Source of the DNA: Bog-752 sp963799395
Lineage (GTDB): Bacteria; Actinomycetota; Thermoleophilia; UBA2241
Direction of reading: 5' to 3'
Length of the DNA: 47,168 nucleotides
Assembly: GCA_963799395.1 (NCBI GenBank)
Contig: CAWCWZ010000044.1
Coordinates: forward strand, 1 to 47,168
Shown piece by piece: positions 1 to 8,158 of the stretch. Positions within the stretch are counted from its first letter, which is position 1. Each line of letters opens with the position of its first letter. A program made the position numbers and the translations under genes. Below the pieces are notes generated by a model, which searched no databases, was not told the origin of the DNA, and worked only from the letters and a program-made list of their open reading frames with translations.

Positions 1-1972
1 GTACAGGCGGCGCAGCTCGTCGAGCAGCTCGTCGTGGCCGCTCGAGGCCCTTTCTGGAATGCCTGACCGGCCGTGCGTCGACCAGCGCCGTGGCCAGCCG
101 TTCGCGCACCGCGGCATCGCCGGGGTGCCTACCGTACAGCCGGCGCAGCCCGTTCAAAAGGATGTCGCGGCCCGCCCAATCGTCCCCCTGGGACGCCTGA
201 CTTGCGGCGCCGCCGAGCGCCGTGGCCAGCCGCTCGCGCACGGCCGCGTCGCGGGGATGCCTGTCGCTCAGGCAGTGAAGCTCCTTGAGCAGGACGTCAC
301 GGCAGACCCGATCCCCTTCATGGGATGCCTGACCCACAGCGTTGGCCAGCGCCACCGCCAGCCGCTCGCGCACGGCCGCGTCATCAGGGTGCTTGGCGCT
401 CAACCGGCGCAGGTCCTCGAGCAGAGCGTCGCCGCAGACCCGGTCGCCCTCGCGCCCGGCCAGATACTGGATCTCGGTCAGCGCCATGGCGACGAGAGCC
501 GCCGCCCGCGGGTAGTCGCGGACCGTCTCGGTGGCCCTGGCGCCGAGAAGATCGAAGTCGACAGAATTGGTCGACGACGGAAACAGGCTCGCCGCGTACT
601 CGCACAGGAGCAGGAGGCGGCCCTTGAGCCGCAGATCGGCCTGCTGCTCGCCGACGGCCGCGAGCGCGGCGGCGAAGACGGCGCTGCCCGGCCCGAGACC
701 GGTGCAGTGCTCGGCGAGCGCGGGGACGAGCCGCCTGGCTTCATCTCTGGCGATCGGCCGCAGGATCGGCTCGTCGTCGCCCAGCCAGAGGCGTCGGGCG
801 GCGTCGTGGCGGGTATCGTGGCCGTAGGAAGGCACGCCGCCGGCGCCGGCGACGGCCTCGAGGGTGCCGTCCGCCTGCAGCGCCCGCACGGTCTCCTCGC
901 CTGAGTCTCCTGAGTCTCCGAGCAGCACCCGCGACAGGGGAAGCCACACCGCCTCGTCGTTCATCCGCGGCAGGATCGCCAGGGCCGCGAGAAGACAGGC
1001 GATCCGCGGCGCCGAGCGGCAGCGCTCGAGAAGAAGCTCCCGAAGCTCAGGGTAGCGCAGGAGCCGAGCGTCTTCGGCCTGCCGTTCGAACTCGTCCGGC
1101 GTCTCTGGCTTCAGCGCAAGCCACCGACGCAGAACAGCCGGGTGCCCGTCGAGAAGCTGGAGGATGCGGGCGGGCTCGAGCCCGCGCGTGGCCGGGACCT
1201 CGCCGGCCAGGCAGTCGAGGAGCCGCCGACGTTCGCTGGAGTCGCTCAGGTCCAAGCCGCCGAGCTCCTGGACGTCCGCCAGAGGGCTGCTGCCGGCGAG
1301 GTCGGTCAGGCAGGCCTGCGCCTCGCTTTCGTGCTCGTCGTCGGTTGCGACCCCGAGGAACACGTGGCAGGTGGGCCACCTGTCGGGCCGATCGAGAAAG
1401 CCCCGCAGCAGGGCGGCCGACTGCGCGACGGGAGAGCACTTCTGCCAGTCGTCAAGGAACAGGACGGTCGGTCGTTCACTTGTCGCGGCCAGGAAGGCGA
1501 CGAGGCCGGAGGCCTCGTCGCAGGTCGGGCGCGGCGGCTCCAGGCCGATCGTCCCCGCCTCGGCGGTCGTGCGGCTGGTGAGGTCGAGCGTCTCCCGAAG
1601 TTCGCCGGGCAGGACGGCCGCGAGCACCGGCGCCGACACCTGGGCGAGGGGACCGGCTCGCTCGTCGCCGGCCGTCTGTGGCACGCCGCCTGGCCTGCCG
1701 ACGGCGGAAGTGCGCGCGTAGGCGTCCTTCAGGACGAGGAGCAGAAGATCGCGGTGGTCGCCGGTCGACTCCGCGTAGCCGACGAGGAAGCCGTCGTCTG
1801 CGAGTCTGTCGCGCGTCTCTTCGAGGAGTCGCGTCTTGCCCGCCAGCGGAGGCCCGACCAAGGCGGTGAGCCCTGTGGAGCGCGATCGGCTCAGAAGGTA
1901 CGCGAGTTCGGCCTGTCGACCGAAGCACGGTCGAGGCTTCGTGTGCTCCGCACTAGCCGAGCCTGAAGCCAT
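1..1972 (-). CDS. STAND-like ATPase with tandem 44-residue C-terminal repeats (3' end cut by window edge)
   Basis: Reading in from the ATG at 1972 gives an open frame of about 655 residues that runs off the window. Residues ~38-50 form a P-loop (GPPLAGKT) and ~175 a Walker B strand (VLFLDD), as in AAA/STAND signalling NTPases. No effector domain precedes the ATPase. The C-terminal half is helical and ends in three copies of a 44-residue unit with the core HPxDAAVRERLA, which resembles TPR-like repeats. The frame appears to shift near position 70: the next expected repeat residues continue in other frames, so the last ~25 in-frame residues are unreliable. A GC-rich purine stretch before the ATG could serve as RBS. 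No partner gene is visible on this side. The family role, probably ligand sensing or regulation, is inferred; the substrate is unknown. Confidence 0.7.
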   Translation of the reverse strand, partial: MASGSASAEHTKPRPCFGRQAELAYLLSRSRSTGLTALVGPPLAGKTRLLEETRDRLADDGFLVGYAESTGDHRDLLLLVLKDAYARTSAVGRPGGVPQTAGDERAGPLAQVSAPVLAAVLPGELRETLDLTSRTTAEAGTIGLEPPRPTCDEASGLVAFLAATSERPTVLFLDDWQKCSPVAQSAALLRGFLDRPDRWPTCHVFLGVATDDEHESEAQACLTDLAGSSPLADVQELGGLDLSDSSERRRLLDCLAGEVPATRGLEPARILQLLDGHPAVLRRWLALKPETPDEFERQAEDARLLRYPELRELLLERCRSAPRIACLLAALAILPRMNDEAVWLPLSRVLLGDSGDSGEETVRALQADGTLEAVAGAGGVPSYGHDTRHDAARRLWLGDDEPILRPIARDEARRLVPALAEHCTGLGPGSAVFAAALAAVGEQQADLRLKGRLLLLCEYAASLFPSSTNSVDFDLLGARATETVRDYPRAAALVAMALTEIQYLAGREGDRVCGDALLEDLRRLSAKHPDDAAVRERLAVALANAVGQASHEGDRVCRDVLLKELHCLSDRHPRDAAVRERLATALGGAASQASQGDDWAGRDILLNGLRRLYGRHPGDAAVRERLATALVDARPVRHSRKGLERPRRAARRAAPPV
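29..424 (-). repeat. Coding tandem repeat, three 132-bp units
   Basis: Three consecutive 132-bp units (424-293, 292-161, 160-29 on the minus strand) encode near-identical 44-residue helical repeats in the ATPase. All keep the core HPxDAAVRERLA. The array reaches the window edge, so the true copy number is unknown. Such arrays commonly break short-read assemblies. Confidence 0.75.
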
Positions 1973-2034
1973 GCCGCCCCGTCCCCCCTCGTATCCGGGC
2001 GCCCGTGCTGATGCCCGAACGGCCCGGCAAAAGA

Positions 2035-2045
2035 ACAAGTCTTGT
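2035..2045. promoter_or_regulatory. Short palindrome in divergent intergenic region
   Basis: ACAAG-T-CTTGT is an 11-bp palindrome in the 256-bp gap between the minus-strand ATPase and the plus-strand monooxygenase-like gene. It could be an operator for either gene. There is no direct support beyond its symmetry and position. Confidence 0.25.
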
Positions 2046-2228
2046 ATTCCCGTTCGAGCCAAACGGTAGCGCCGTCTGCGGGCCGGCGGACGACCGGATC
2101 GAGCGGCGGCAGGCGGTGGCCGCCAACACGTTTGGGGGTGTAGTTGTGAGGGTCATGAAGCACTATTGCTAGCCGGCGCCCGTTTGCTGTCCAGGGGCGG
2201 CGCTCCCACCGCGACGCGAGAGGCCACC

Positions 2229-2537
2229 ATGATCACTGTCATCGTGCAGCACACGGTACGCGACTACGACACCTGGAAGCCCGTCTTCGACGAGCACGGG
2301 GATATCCGCAGGCGGCACGGCGCCACCGGCCATCAGCTCTACCGCGGCGCCGACGATCCCAACGCAGTCACGATTCTGAACCAGTTCCCGACCAGGGAGC
2401 AGGCCGAGGCGTTTGCCAACGATCCGTCGCTGCCGGAGGCGATGAAGCGCGGCGGCGTGACCGGCGAGCCGCGCGTGTCGTTCACCCGCGAGACCGAGAC
2501 CGTCGACTACCGGCAGAGCAAGACCAAGGCCGCGTAG
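2229..2537 (+). CDS. Antibiotic biosynthesis monooxygenase (ABM)-like small protein
   Basis: A 102-residue protein starting at ATG 2229 behind a GAGAGG ribosome site. It begins MITVIVQHTVRDYDTWKPVF and has the pattern of the dimeric alpha/beta-barrel fold (ABM/Dabb-type): an N-terminal strand, the YDxWKxxFDEH helix, then RGADDPNAVTILNQFPTREQA. Members are cofactor-free monooxygenases or small ligand-binding proteins, and the substrate cannot be told from sequence. An in-frame upstream ATG at 2166 lacks an RBS and adds a non-homologous leader, so I reject it. A strong bidirectional hairpin follows 20 bases after the stop. Confidence 0.8.
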   Translation: MITVIVQHTVRDYDTWKPVFDEHGDIRRRHGATGHQLYRGADDPNAVTILNQFPTREQAEAFANDPSLPEAMKRGGVTGEPRVSFTRETETVDYRQSKTKAA

Positions 2538-2557
2538 GGCAAGAGAGGTCGGTCGAC

Positions 2558-2599
2558 GAGACCGGCGGCGGCGACCTGAAGGTCGCCGCCGCCGGTCTC
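2558..2599. terminator. Bidirectional hairpin terminator, 19-bp perfect stem
   Basis: Perfect 19-bp GC-rich arms (2558-2576 and 2581-2599) flank a TGAA tetraloop, followed on the plus side by TCGCTTTCT. It lies between the convergent monooxygenase-like (+) and NTF2-like (-) genes and probably ends both transcripts. Confidence 0.8.
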
Positions 2600-2644
2600 T
2601 CGCTTTCTGGGGCGGTTCGTCTTCTTGGGGGCGGTGCGCCGCTT

Positions 2645-3076
2645 TCAGGCGGCCTGCTGCAGGCGGGCGAGCAGCTCCAGCATCGCCGGGGAGAGATCGG
2701 TGTGGTGGTGGACGATCTTCCAGCCTCCCGCTTCACGGCGATAGACGTTCGTGACGCGCTGGTCGATCTCGATCCGCTCTCCGGCAAGCGTGACGTCGCC
2801 GTGCTCGGTGCCGGTTTCGTAGGCCATGTCCGCGGAGGCGTGGATACTCTGGTCACGCAGCTCGGCGTGCCCTCCCGAGGCGAGGCCGGCCACACCCTCG
2901 AACGATCCCCGCACCTCGTCCCACCCGGTCTGCCGACCGCCGATGGGGTGGAAGGTGGTGACGCTTGCGTCGTGCGACCAGATGTCCGCCATCTGGGCGT
3001 TGTCGCCGGCGATCATGTCGCCGAGCGCGGCGTAGAACCGGGCGGATGCGTTGCGGACTTCGTCTTCTGCTGCCAT
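2645..3076 (-). CDS. NTF2-like / SnoaL-like domain protein
   Basis: A 143-residue protein with the cone-shaped NTF2 fold pattern. An N-terminal helix (ARFYAALGDMIAGD) is followed by the IWSHDASVTTFHPIGGRQTGWDEV strand-loop region and a C-terminal sheet ending GGWKIVHHHTDLSP. This is typical of DUF4440/SnoaL-type ketosteroid-isomerase-like proteins, where WKIVHxHxS is a signature. Catalytic activity cannot be assigned. The ATG at 3076 has CAGGAGAGCAAGACC upstream, a good ribosome site. The gene shares the 2558-2599 terminator with its convergent neighbour. Confidence 0.8.
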   Translation of the reverse strand: MAAEDEVRNASARFYAALGDMIAGDNAQMADIWSHDASVTTFHPIGGRQTGWDEVRGSFEGVAGLASGGHAELRDQSIHASADMAYETGTEHGDVTLAGERIEIDQRVTNVYRREAGGWKIVHHHTDLSPAMLELLARLQQAA

Positions 3077-3384
3077 GGTCTTGCTCTCCTGGATCTCAGC
3101 AGTCTCTCGCGAGGCTGCTCTTTCGGCCTGACGGGCTCGCGCCCGCGCAAGACCAGGTCACCTGCCTCCGACCTGGTCTGCGGGCTGTCTGCCCATCGGC
3201 CCGGAGAACAGCGCCGTTGACGTCCCGCAGGCGGTGGGGCAGCATGAGAGACGTGCGGTGACCGACCGGCGCCTCGCACTCCCGAACCCCGCAGGAGAGG
3301 TAGTGAAGGCCAACGCCGAGTTCGCGGTCGGCCAGGGCCTGCCCGCGCCGGATGCGGGCGCTCCGGCGCTCGGCTCCTCGGGAT
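3077..3384. other. Intergenic region with an inverted repeat upstream of the NTF2-like gene
   Basis: No convincing gene in these 308 bases. The arms GACCAGGT (3151-3158) and ACCTGGTC (3171-3178) form an 8-bp inverted repeat spaced by 12 bases. An internal CAGGT-C-ACCTG palindrome overlaps it. It sits about 75-100 bases upstream of the NTF2-like start and could be an operator. Longer open frames here look like shadows. Confidence 0.35.
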
Positions 3385-4020
3385 CTAGGCGGCCCGTTGT
3401 GCCCGGGCGGCCGGGCACCAGCGCCGCGCCAGGCAGTGTCGGCACACCGCCACTTTGGCCACGACGGTCAGCCTCAACACCGCCAACACCGCGACGATCG
3501 CCGTCAGTGTCGCGGCCGTCCACGAGAACGAGAGGGCGAGCCCCGGCAGTGCGAGCGGCACGGGTACGATCCACGACCACAGGCACAGACTGTTCTGACA
3601 GAGCGCGCCGTGAGCGCGTTCCCTGAACTCGAACGCGCTCGCCGACGGCGGGCCGAGCTTGGCTGAGATCAGGTTCAGGCCGCTCGGGCAACGGCCGTTG
3701 CGCACTGTCCGGTAGACACAGCCGGGGCAGACGACGAGGGGCATGAGCACGTAGAGCTGGACGATCGCGAAGACCAGGTAGGCAGCACCGATGGGCCATC
3801 CCAGGAAGGGGAAGCTGCGATAGGCAGCGAGGATGGCGGCGCAGCCGACGAGATACTGCGTGACGGTCAGGCCGTTGAGCGCGAGTACCCGCCACAGCGG
3901 GTAGCGCCTGAACGACGGCACCCCCGAGGGCTGGTCGCCGGTGGCGTTCTCGTGGCCGGTGTTTGGCACGACGTGCAGCGTGACACCGCCTCGTGCTCTC
4001 GCGGGATGACGAGAGTCCAC
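3385..4020 (-). CDS. Polytopic membrane protein with paired cysteine motifs
   Basis: A 211-residue protein starting at GTG 4020 directly behind a strong AAGGAGGACC ribosome site. It has about four hydrophobic segments (roughly residues 46-68, 73-97, 147-165, 167-190). The first pair is followed by CPGCVYRTVRNGRCPSG and the last by CRHCLARRWCPAA, both likely cytoplasmic and suited to binding a metal or Fe-S. A further Cys pair (LCQNSLCLW) lies at the third segment. I know similar uncharacterised membrane proteins from anaerobes but cannot name a function. A small hairpin (4039-4056) lies in the leader. Confidence 0.7.
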   Translation of the reverse strand: MDSRHPARARGGVTLHVVPNTGHENATGDQPSGVPSFRRYPLWRVLALNGLTVTQYLVGCAAILAAYRSFPFLGWPIGAAYLVFAIVQLYVLMPLVVCPGCVYRTVRNGRCPSGLNLISAKLGPPSASAFEFRERAHGALCQNSLCLWSWIVPVPLALPGLALSFSWTAATLTAIVAVLAVLRLTVVAKVAVCRHCLARRWCPAARAQRAA

Positions 4021-4106
4021 GGTCCTCCTTGGCCCACCGCGCCGCTCTCGCGGCGCTTCCTCAGTGTGCGCCCAACTGGAGCAGGCGGCAAGCGAAACAA
4101 GAGAGA

Positions 4107-4138
4107 AGGGCGGGCGGCGCTGACGCGCCGCCCGCCCT
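4107..4138 (-). terminator. Hairpin terminator, 14-bp perfect stem
   Basis: Arms 4107-4120 and 4125-4138 pair perfectly around a four-base loop, 28 bases past the stop of the membrane protein read leftward from 4750. The minus-strand continuation TCTCTCTTGTTTC is pyrimidine-rich, fitting intrinsic termination. Confidence 0.75.
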
Positions 4139-4165
4139 GTCAGCGGATCGGTCCGGAGGGAAGGC

Positions 4166-4750
4166 CTACGCGGCCTTGACCTCCCGCTGTCCCTCGGCTG
4201 CGGTCAACGCCTCGGCGGCGCGGTCGGACCGCCGTGCATGGGCGAAGCCCAGCCCGGAGAGGACCAGCAGGACCGCGGCCCCGACGAAGCTCACGATCGC
4301 GCCGATGCCGGCGATCGTGGCCACCGTGCCAAAGGCGTAGGCGTTGAGCAGAAGGCCGCGCAGGGTCGTGCCCTGGAACAGCGTGGCTTCCTGGGTCTTC
4401 AGGGTCGTGTTGGTGGGGTTGGCCAGGGCCGCCGAGCTCACCTGGGCGTAGGTCTTGCCGCCGGCGACCTCACTCAAGTGGACGGCGATGAAATGGTTCG
4501 CGTAGGTCTCAGCCTGGGCGCCCGTCGTGAGCTGCTGGCCGGCGTACTTCCGCATGGCGGCAAACGGCGCCGCCGCCGTGGCCGGGCTGCCCTTGGGCGG
4601 GAAGAAGATCTTCTGCGAGGCGAGCTGGTTGTGGACCTGGTGGTCGATGTAGACGTGACCCCACACCATAAGCCCGCCGACCGCCAGGAGTACGATCGCT
4701 ATGACCAAGCCGGCCGAGCTTACGAGGTAGTCGACAACTCTGCGGTTCAT
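4166..4750 (-). CDS. Membrane protein with extracytoplasmic loop, function unknown
   Basis: A 194-residue protein. The ATG at 4750 is fixed by a strong AAGGAGGGT site; an in-frame ATG at 4801 has none. The N-terminus MNRRVVDYL is followed by a hydrophobic segment (residues ~9-31). A ~90-residue likely extracytoplasmic region carries VHLSEVAGGKTYAQVSSAAL, and two C-terminal membrane helices (~133-152 and ~155-172) precede a charged tail. I recognise no enzyme motif. The layout resembles actinobacterial membrane proteins of unknown role. The AAAAC-GTT-GTTTT palindrome at 4801-4813 lies upstream and could be regulatory. Confidence 0.75.
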   Translation of the reverse strand: MNRRVVDYLVSSAGLVIAIVLLAVGGLMVWGHVYIDHQVHNQLASQKIFFPPKGSPATAAAPFAAMRKYAGQQLTTGAQAETYANHFIAVHLSEVAGGKTYAQVSSAALANPTNTTLKTQEATLFQGTTLRGLLLNAYAFGTVATIAGIGAIVSFVGAAVLLVLSGLGFAHARRSDRAAEALTAAEGQREVKAA

Positions 4751-5038
4751 GAGCGTACCCTCCTTGATTGCGCCCCGGGAGCCGCAGGCCCCCGGAGCCA
4801 AAACGTTGTTTTGTCAGGGTTATCACCATAGACGGAGTGTTTTACTCCTGCCGTTGAGGATGGCGATAGAATCATCAGATTCGTCGGGCTCAAGCCGGGG
4901 CGTGCGCGGCGACAAAGGGGGAGAGCGACGGCCTTCGATCCGAGCGACCACGACGAGGTCTACTCCTCGGCTGGCCCGGGGGTCAGCAGACGATCAGCGA
5001 AGAGGAGTTCGAGGGATCGAGCTCAGGGGCCGACTCCG

Positions 5039-5473
5039 ATGCCGGGTAGTCGGGGCTTCGTCGGCCGGCTCGCTCTGCTGGCCGTCTACGGCCTGACCGC
5101 CGCGGCTTTGGTCGCGGGCTGCGAGCCCCCCGCGCACACGACGTCTTCTGCGCGCATGCCGCATCTTGCGATCGGTACCGAAACCGGCCCCGGGCCGCGG
5201 GAGTGGCAGATCACCATCGCGGCGACCGGCAGCGGCCGGGCCGTGGGCGTCGTCGTTCTCAAGCTCCCCGACGGCCAGTGGAGCAGGAGGAACTGGTTCT
5301 TCCTGGGGAACGGTGAAGGCGCCACCGACGACGAGCAGGACCTGGCCAGAGGCACGTACGGCTACGCGGTGTACGCGGCCCCGACGCGCAAGACGACCGG
5401 GTGGGCAGTCATCCCCGATCGCGCGCTCGTGCCCAGGAACGTCGTCGACAGCGGGAGCTTCACGATCTCCTGA
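5039..5473 (+). CDS. Putative lipoprotein
   Basis: A 144-residue protein with a lipoprotein signal peptide: Arg near the start, hydrophobic LALLAVYGLTAAALVAG and lipobox VAGC with Cys at residue 28. The mature part looks like a small beta domain (REWQITIAATGSGRAVGVVV, GTYGYAVYAAPTRKTTGW) and should be exported and anchored to the outer membrane leaflet face. No family is recognised. The start has no clear SD. It converges with the small membrane protein at 5526. Confidence 0.6.
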   Translation: MPGSRGFVGRLALLAVYGLTAAALVAGCEPPAHTTSSARMPHLAIGTETGPGPREWQITIAATGSGRAVGVVVLKLPDGQWSRRNWFFLGNGEGATDDEQDLARGTYGYAVYAAPTRKTTGWAVIPDRALVPRNVVDSGSFTIS

Positions 5474-5525
5474 CCGGCGGCCTCCCGGGCGATCGCCGCG
5501 CCGGCCGAGCCGGAGCCGGCGAGGA

Positions 5526-5864
5526 TCAGGCCCCGCTCCGGGCGGTCGAGCTCTCGCGTCTCTGTCGCGCCCACAGGCGTTCGGCCGACGAGAGCCGGAC
5601 CGCGAGGGAAGCTCGTTGCGGGGTCGCGGGACGACGCCGGGCAGTCCGTACCGGGCGCGCCGCGGAGCCCTGCGCTTCCGGAACGGCGGCGACGGCGTGC
5701 GGCACCGCCGGGGTCGGCAGCGAACGCGGCGCCAGGCGACTCTGCCGGACGCGACGCGCGAGGACCCTCTCGTGGACCGCGAAAGCCGCCACGGCCATCG
5801 CGATCACGGCCGCGAAGAAGATGGCCATCCCCACGGCGGCGACGTCGCCGGCGATGAGCGGCAT
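5526..5864 (-). CDS. Small single-pass membrane protein
   Basis: A 112-residue protein with one N-terminal membrane segment (residues ~5-29) and a basic, Ala/Arg-rich C-terminal tail. The start is supported by GGAGGTCC just upstream of the ATG. The tail has no recognisable domain and may be disordered. Function unknown. Confidence 0.5.
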   Translation of the reverse strand: MPLIAGDVAAVGMAIFFAAVIAMAVAAFAVHERVLARRVRQSRLAPRSLPTPAVPHAVAAVPEAQGSAARPVRTARRRPATPQRASLAVRLSSAERLWARQRRESSTARSGA

Positions 5865-5987
5865 GGCGGACCTCCACGACTCCAGGCTTGCGACGAAATC
5901 GATGCGATTGCGCCTGCCACTGAGGATAGCGCTTCACCTCTAAGGAACCCGTGAAGACGAGCCGGCGGCGTCTAAAGAAGCGCTAAA

Positions 5988-6029
5988 GGGCGGGGATGGC
6001 GGCGCCTTCCGGCGCCGCCATCCCCGCCC
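5988..6029 (-). terminator. Hairpin terminator, 19-bp perfect stem
   Basis: Arms 5988-6006 and 6011-6029 form a perfect GC-rich stem with a four-base loop just past the permease stop. On the minus strand it is followed by TTTAGCGCTTCTTTAG, a partly T-rich tail. Confidence 0.8.
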
Positions 6030-6045
6030 CGGGCGTCTCCGCCTC

Positions 6046-7654
6046 TCAGTCGGGCGGCAGCAGCCGCACCGCCAGGTCGAGGCTCGTCCCGTGGCGCTCG
6101 CGCAGGAGCGCCACGACGCGGTAGACGGCAAGGCAACCCGCCATGATGGCGATCCACAGCAGGAGCGCTTTGGGCTGGTGAGCGATGCTGGTGCCCGAGT
6201 TCTCGTCGGTCAGGTTGAGCCAGGCGGCGACCAGCACCGGCGGCACGGTCAGCACGCCGAGCCACGTGAGCGAGCTCAGACCGGCCAGCCGGCGGGCCGG
6301 CGGCAGCACGAAGCCGCGACGGTCGGCCACCCGGGGCAGGACGATCGCCACCGCGGCGACGCAGAGCCACTCCGCGACCATCACGATCATGCCGGAGAGC
6401 AGCGACAGGTGGGCGTAGATCATGAGCGCTGTGAACACGGTGGCCACGGCGAAGGTCAGCAGGAGCGCGCGGTGGGGAGTGTGCCAGCGGCGGTGGACCT
6501 CGGCGCACCAGGCCGGCGCGAGGCCGTCGAGCGACCAGGCGAAAGAGGCAGCGCGAGACGCACATCGCGGTCGGACCCACCCAGGCAAAGCCCCACACGG
6601 TGAAGGCCGCCATGAGCCCCACCGCGAGCACGCCGTGGTGCAGGGCGAGGGCGACGAGCTCGGCGAAGGCCGGTGTCGAAGCCAGGCCGAGCTTGCCGGG
6701 CGGCGTGATGGCCAGATTGGCGAAGAACGTCGTCCCGAACAGGTGGCTCAGGGCGAAGGTCACGCCCAGCAGCCAGGCGAGCGCCCAGGTCTGTGAGCCG
6801 AGCACGCCGATCGCCTGGGTGCGCGCCGGGCGGCGCACCTCGCCGGCGATGAACACCGAGAAGTAGCAGCCCACGAAGACGATCCACGGCCAGATGGCGG
6901 CGTGCAGCGTGGCCGACCAGGAAAACGAGGCCGCCCGCCCGGCGGCCAACGGCGCCACGGGGCCGGCGCCGAGGCGGGCCAGGGCGCCGTCGATGTGGGC
7001 AAGCGCGCCGGCCCGCGAGAGCAGGAGGCAGGCGACGACGATGACCGCCAGAGCGGCCGTGCCCAGCACGAAGGCCCCGCTCTGCGCCCGGAAGTAGAGC
7101 TTGCCGCCCCTGATCATGAGCAGCGCGTAGACGGCCAGCACCGCGAGCGAGACAAGGAACGTTCCCGTTGGCGTGGCGAGCCGGTCGGCCAGGTGGCGCG
7201 CCCAGGGGCTGCCGCTGGAGGCGGCGGCGACCCTGGCCAGCGGCGTCAAGCCGTACTGCACGGTGTAGAGGCCGCCGAGACCGACGAACAGGCAGAAGTA
7301 GGCCATGGCGGCGGCGTTGACGGTGAAGCCGAGCGCCGGGCTGAGCGTGCGCGAGATCGAGACGTAGTCGCCGCCCGAGCGCGGGAACGCCACCGCCAGG
7401 CGCACGTAGAGCAGGTTGAGCGGCAGGATGCCGACGAAGGCCAGCAGGACGGCGAGGTAGAGGTTGGCGCCGGGGTACAGGCCGGCACCGAGCAGCGTGA
7501 GCCACACGAGGCCCACGCCGATGTTGGCGTTCATGACGTTGAAACCGAACACCTGCCACGACGTGATCTCGCGCACGAGGCCGCTGGCCGGCCGCGCGAA
7601 CGGGCCCACAGTCGAGCGCTCGTTCGCGGTGGGTTTCTGTGAGAGAGCCTGCAT
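6046..7654 (-). CDS. APC-superfamily amino-acid/amine permease (one frameshift)
   Basis: About 536 residues and some 12 membrane helices of the amino acid-polyamine-organocation superfamily. The N-terminus (SGLVREITSWQVFGFNVMNAN, GGDYVSISRTLSPALGF) has the first-helix and Gly-rich features of APC carriers. I use ATG 7654, which has AAAGG upstream; a TTG at 7690 lies in the leader terminator. The frame changes near 6541: FAWVGPTAMCVSR in one frame continues as FAWSLDGLAPAW and VHRRWHTPHRALL in the next, as family members do. A single extra base at a run explains it. Substrate is unknown. Control by a cobalamin riboswitch suggests a B12-linked substrate such as ethanolamine or methionine, which is inference only. 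Confidence 0.85.
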
Positions 7655-7680
7655 GCCGCCGACCTTTCGGATCCTCCGCC

Positions 7681-7724
7681 AGAACAACAAATCCCGGGCC
7701 GGCTCTTTACGAGACTGCCCGGGA
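7681..7724 (-). terminator. Leader terminator, probable riboswitch expression platform
   Basis: On the minus strand, TCCCGGGC (7724-7717) pairs with GCCCGGGA (7699-7692), followed at once by TTTGTTGTTCT. This is a classic intrinsic terminator, placed between the cobalamin aptamer and the permease start at 7654. It fits transcription attenuation: B12 bound, terminator formed, permease off. Confidence 0.7.
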
Positions 7725-7799
7725 CCCTGGCGCTACTCTCTGGATCCGTGCACGAGCAGTGCCCGCCCCGTACCACGGGGGCGGCGACGGCACCGCTTG

Positions 7800-7972
7800 G
7801 AGACAGGTCTTCTGGCTTGCCGGATCGTCCTTGCGCCGCACCTTCCCACCGGTAACCCGGCAGTGGCATTGTTCAGCGGCGTTCGTCCCCGGTCACAGCG
7901 GCGGGTCCGCGACGGCTTCGCACCGTCTTCCCTCGAGGCCCCTTCCGGGCATCTCCCGGCCGATCCTAGCCG
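7800..7972 (-). promoter_or_regulatory. Cobalamin (B12) riboswitch
   Basis: Read on the minus strand, the region holds the conserved cobalamin aptamer elements in order. GGGAAGACGGTGCGAAGCCGTC (7933-7912 area) is followed by GGACCCGCCGCTGTGACC, then GCCACTG and GGGAAGG. The B12-box-like GCCAGAAGACCTG closes it near 7816-7803. It lies ~150 bases upstream of the permease on the same strand, with a terminator hairpin between. Aptamer ends are approximate. Confidence 0.92.
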
Positions 7973-8075
7973 CCGGCGCCGAGGAGCGTCAACCCGGCCA
8001 CGGGATAGGAGGGAAGGAAGCCTGAAACGTCCCCCTGCCGTAACAGAGTGGATTGCTCCGAGTTGTTCTGCCCCT

Positions 8076-8102
8076 CGCTCGCCGCGCTTCGCGCGGCTCG
8101 CT
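8076..8102. repeat. REP-like palindromic repeat, copy 1
   Basis: A 27-bp element with core stem GCCGCGC-TTC-GCGCGGC flanked by CTCG on both sides. It is identical to copy 2 at 8132. Confidence 0.7.
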
Positions 8103-8131
8103 TGTCTCCCCCTGTGAGCGCCCGTCAGCGC

Positions 8132-8158
8132 CGCTCGCCGCGCTTCGCGCGGCTCGCT
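8132..8158. repeat. REP-like palindromic repeat, copy 2
   Basis: Identical over 27 bp to copy 1 at 8076, in direct orientation and 56 bp apart. Confidence 0.7.

Noticed and set aside
59..1966. Plus-strand frames at the left end (281 and 274 residues)
   Set aside because: The minus strand gives a coherent ATPase with Walker motifs and repeats across the same region.
7690..7700. TTG start 12 codons upstream of the permease ATG
   Set aside because: It lies in the T-rich tail of the leader terminator and has no SD.
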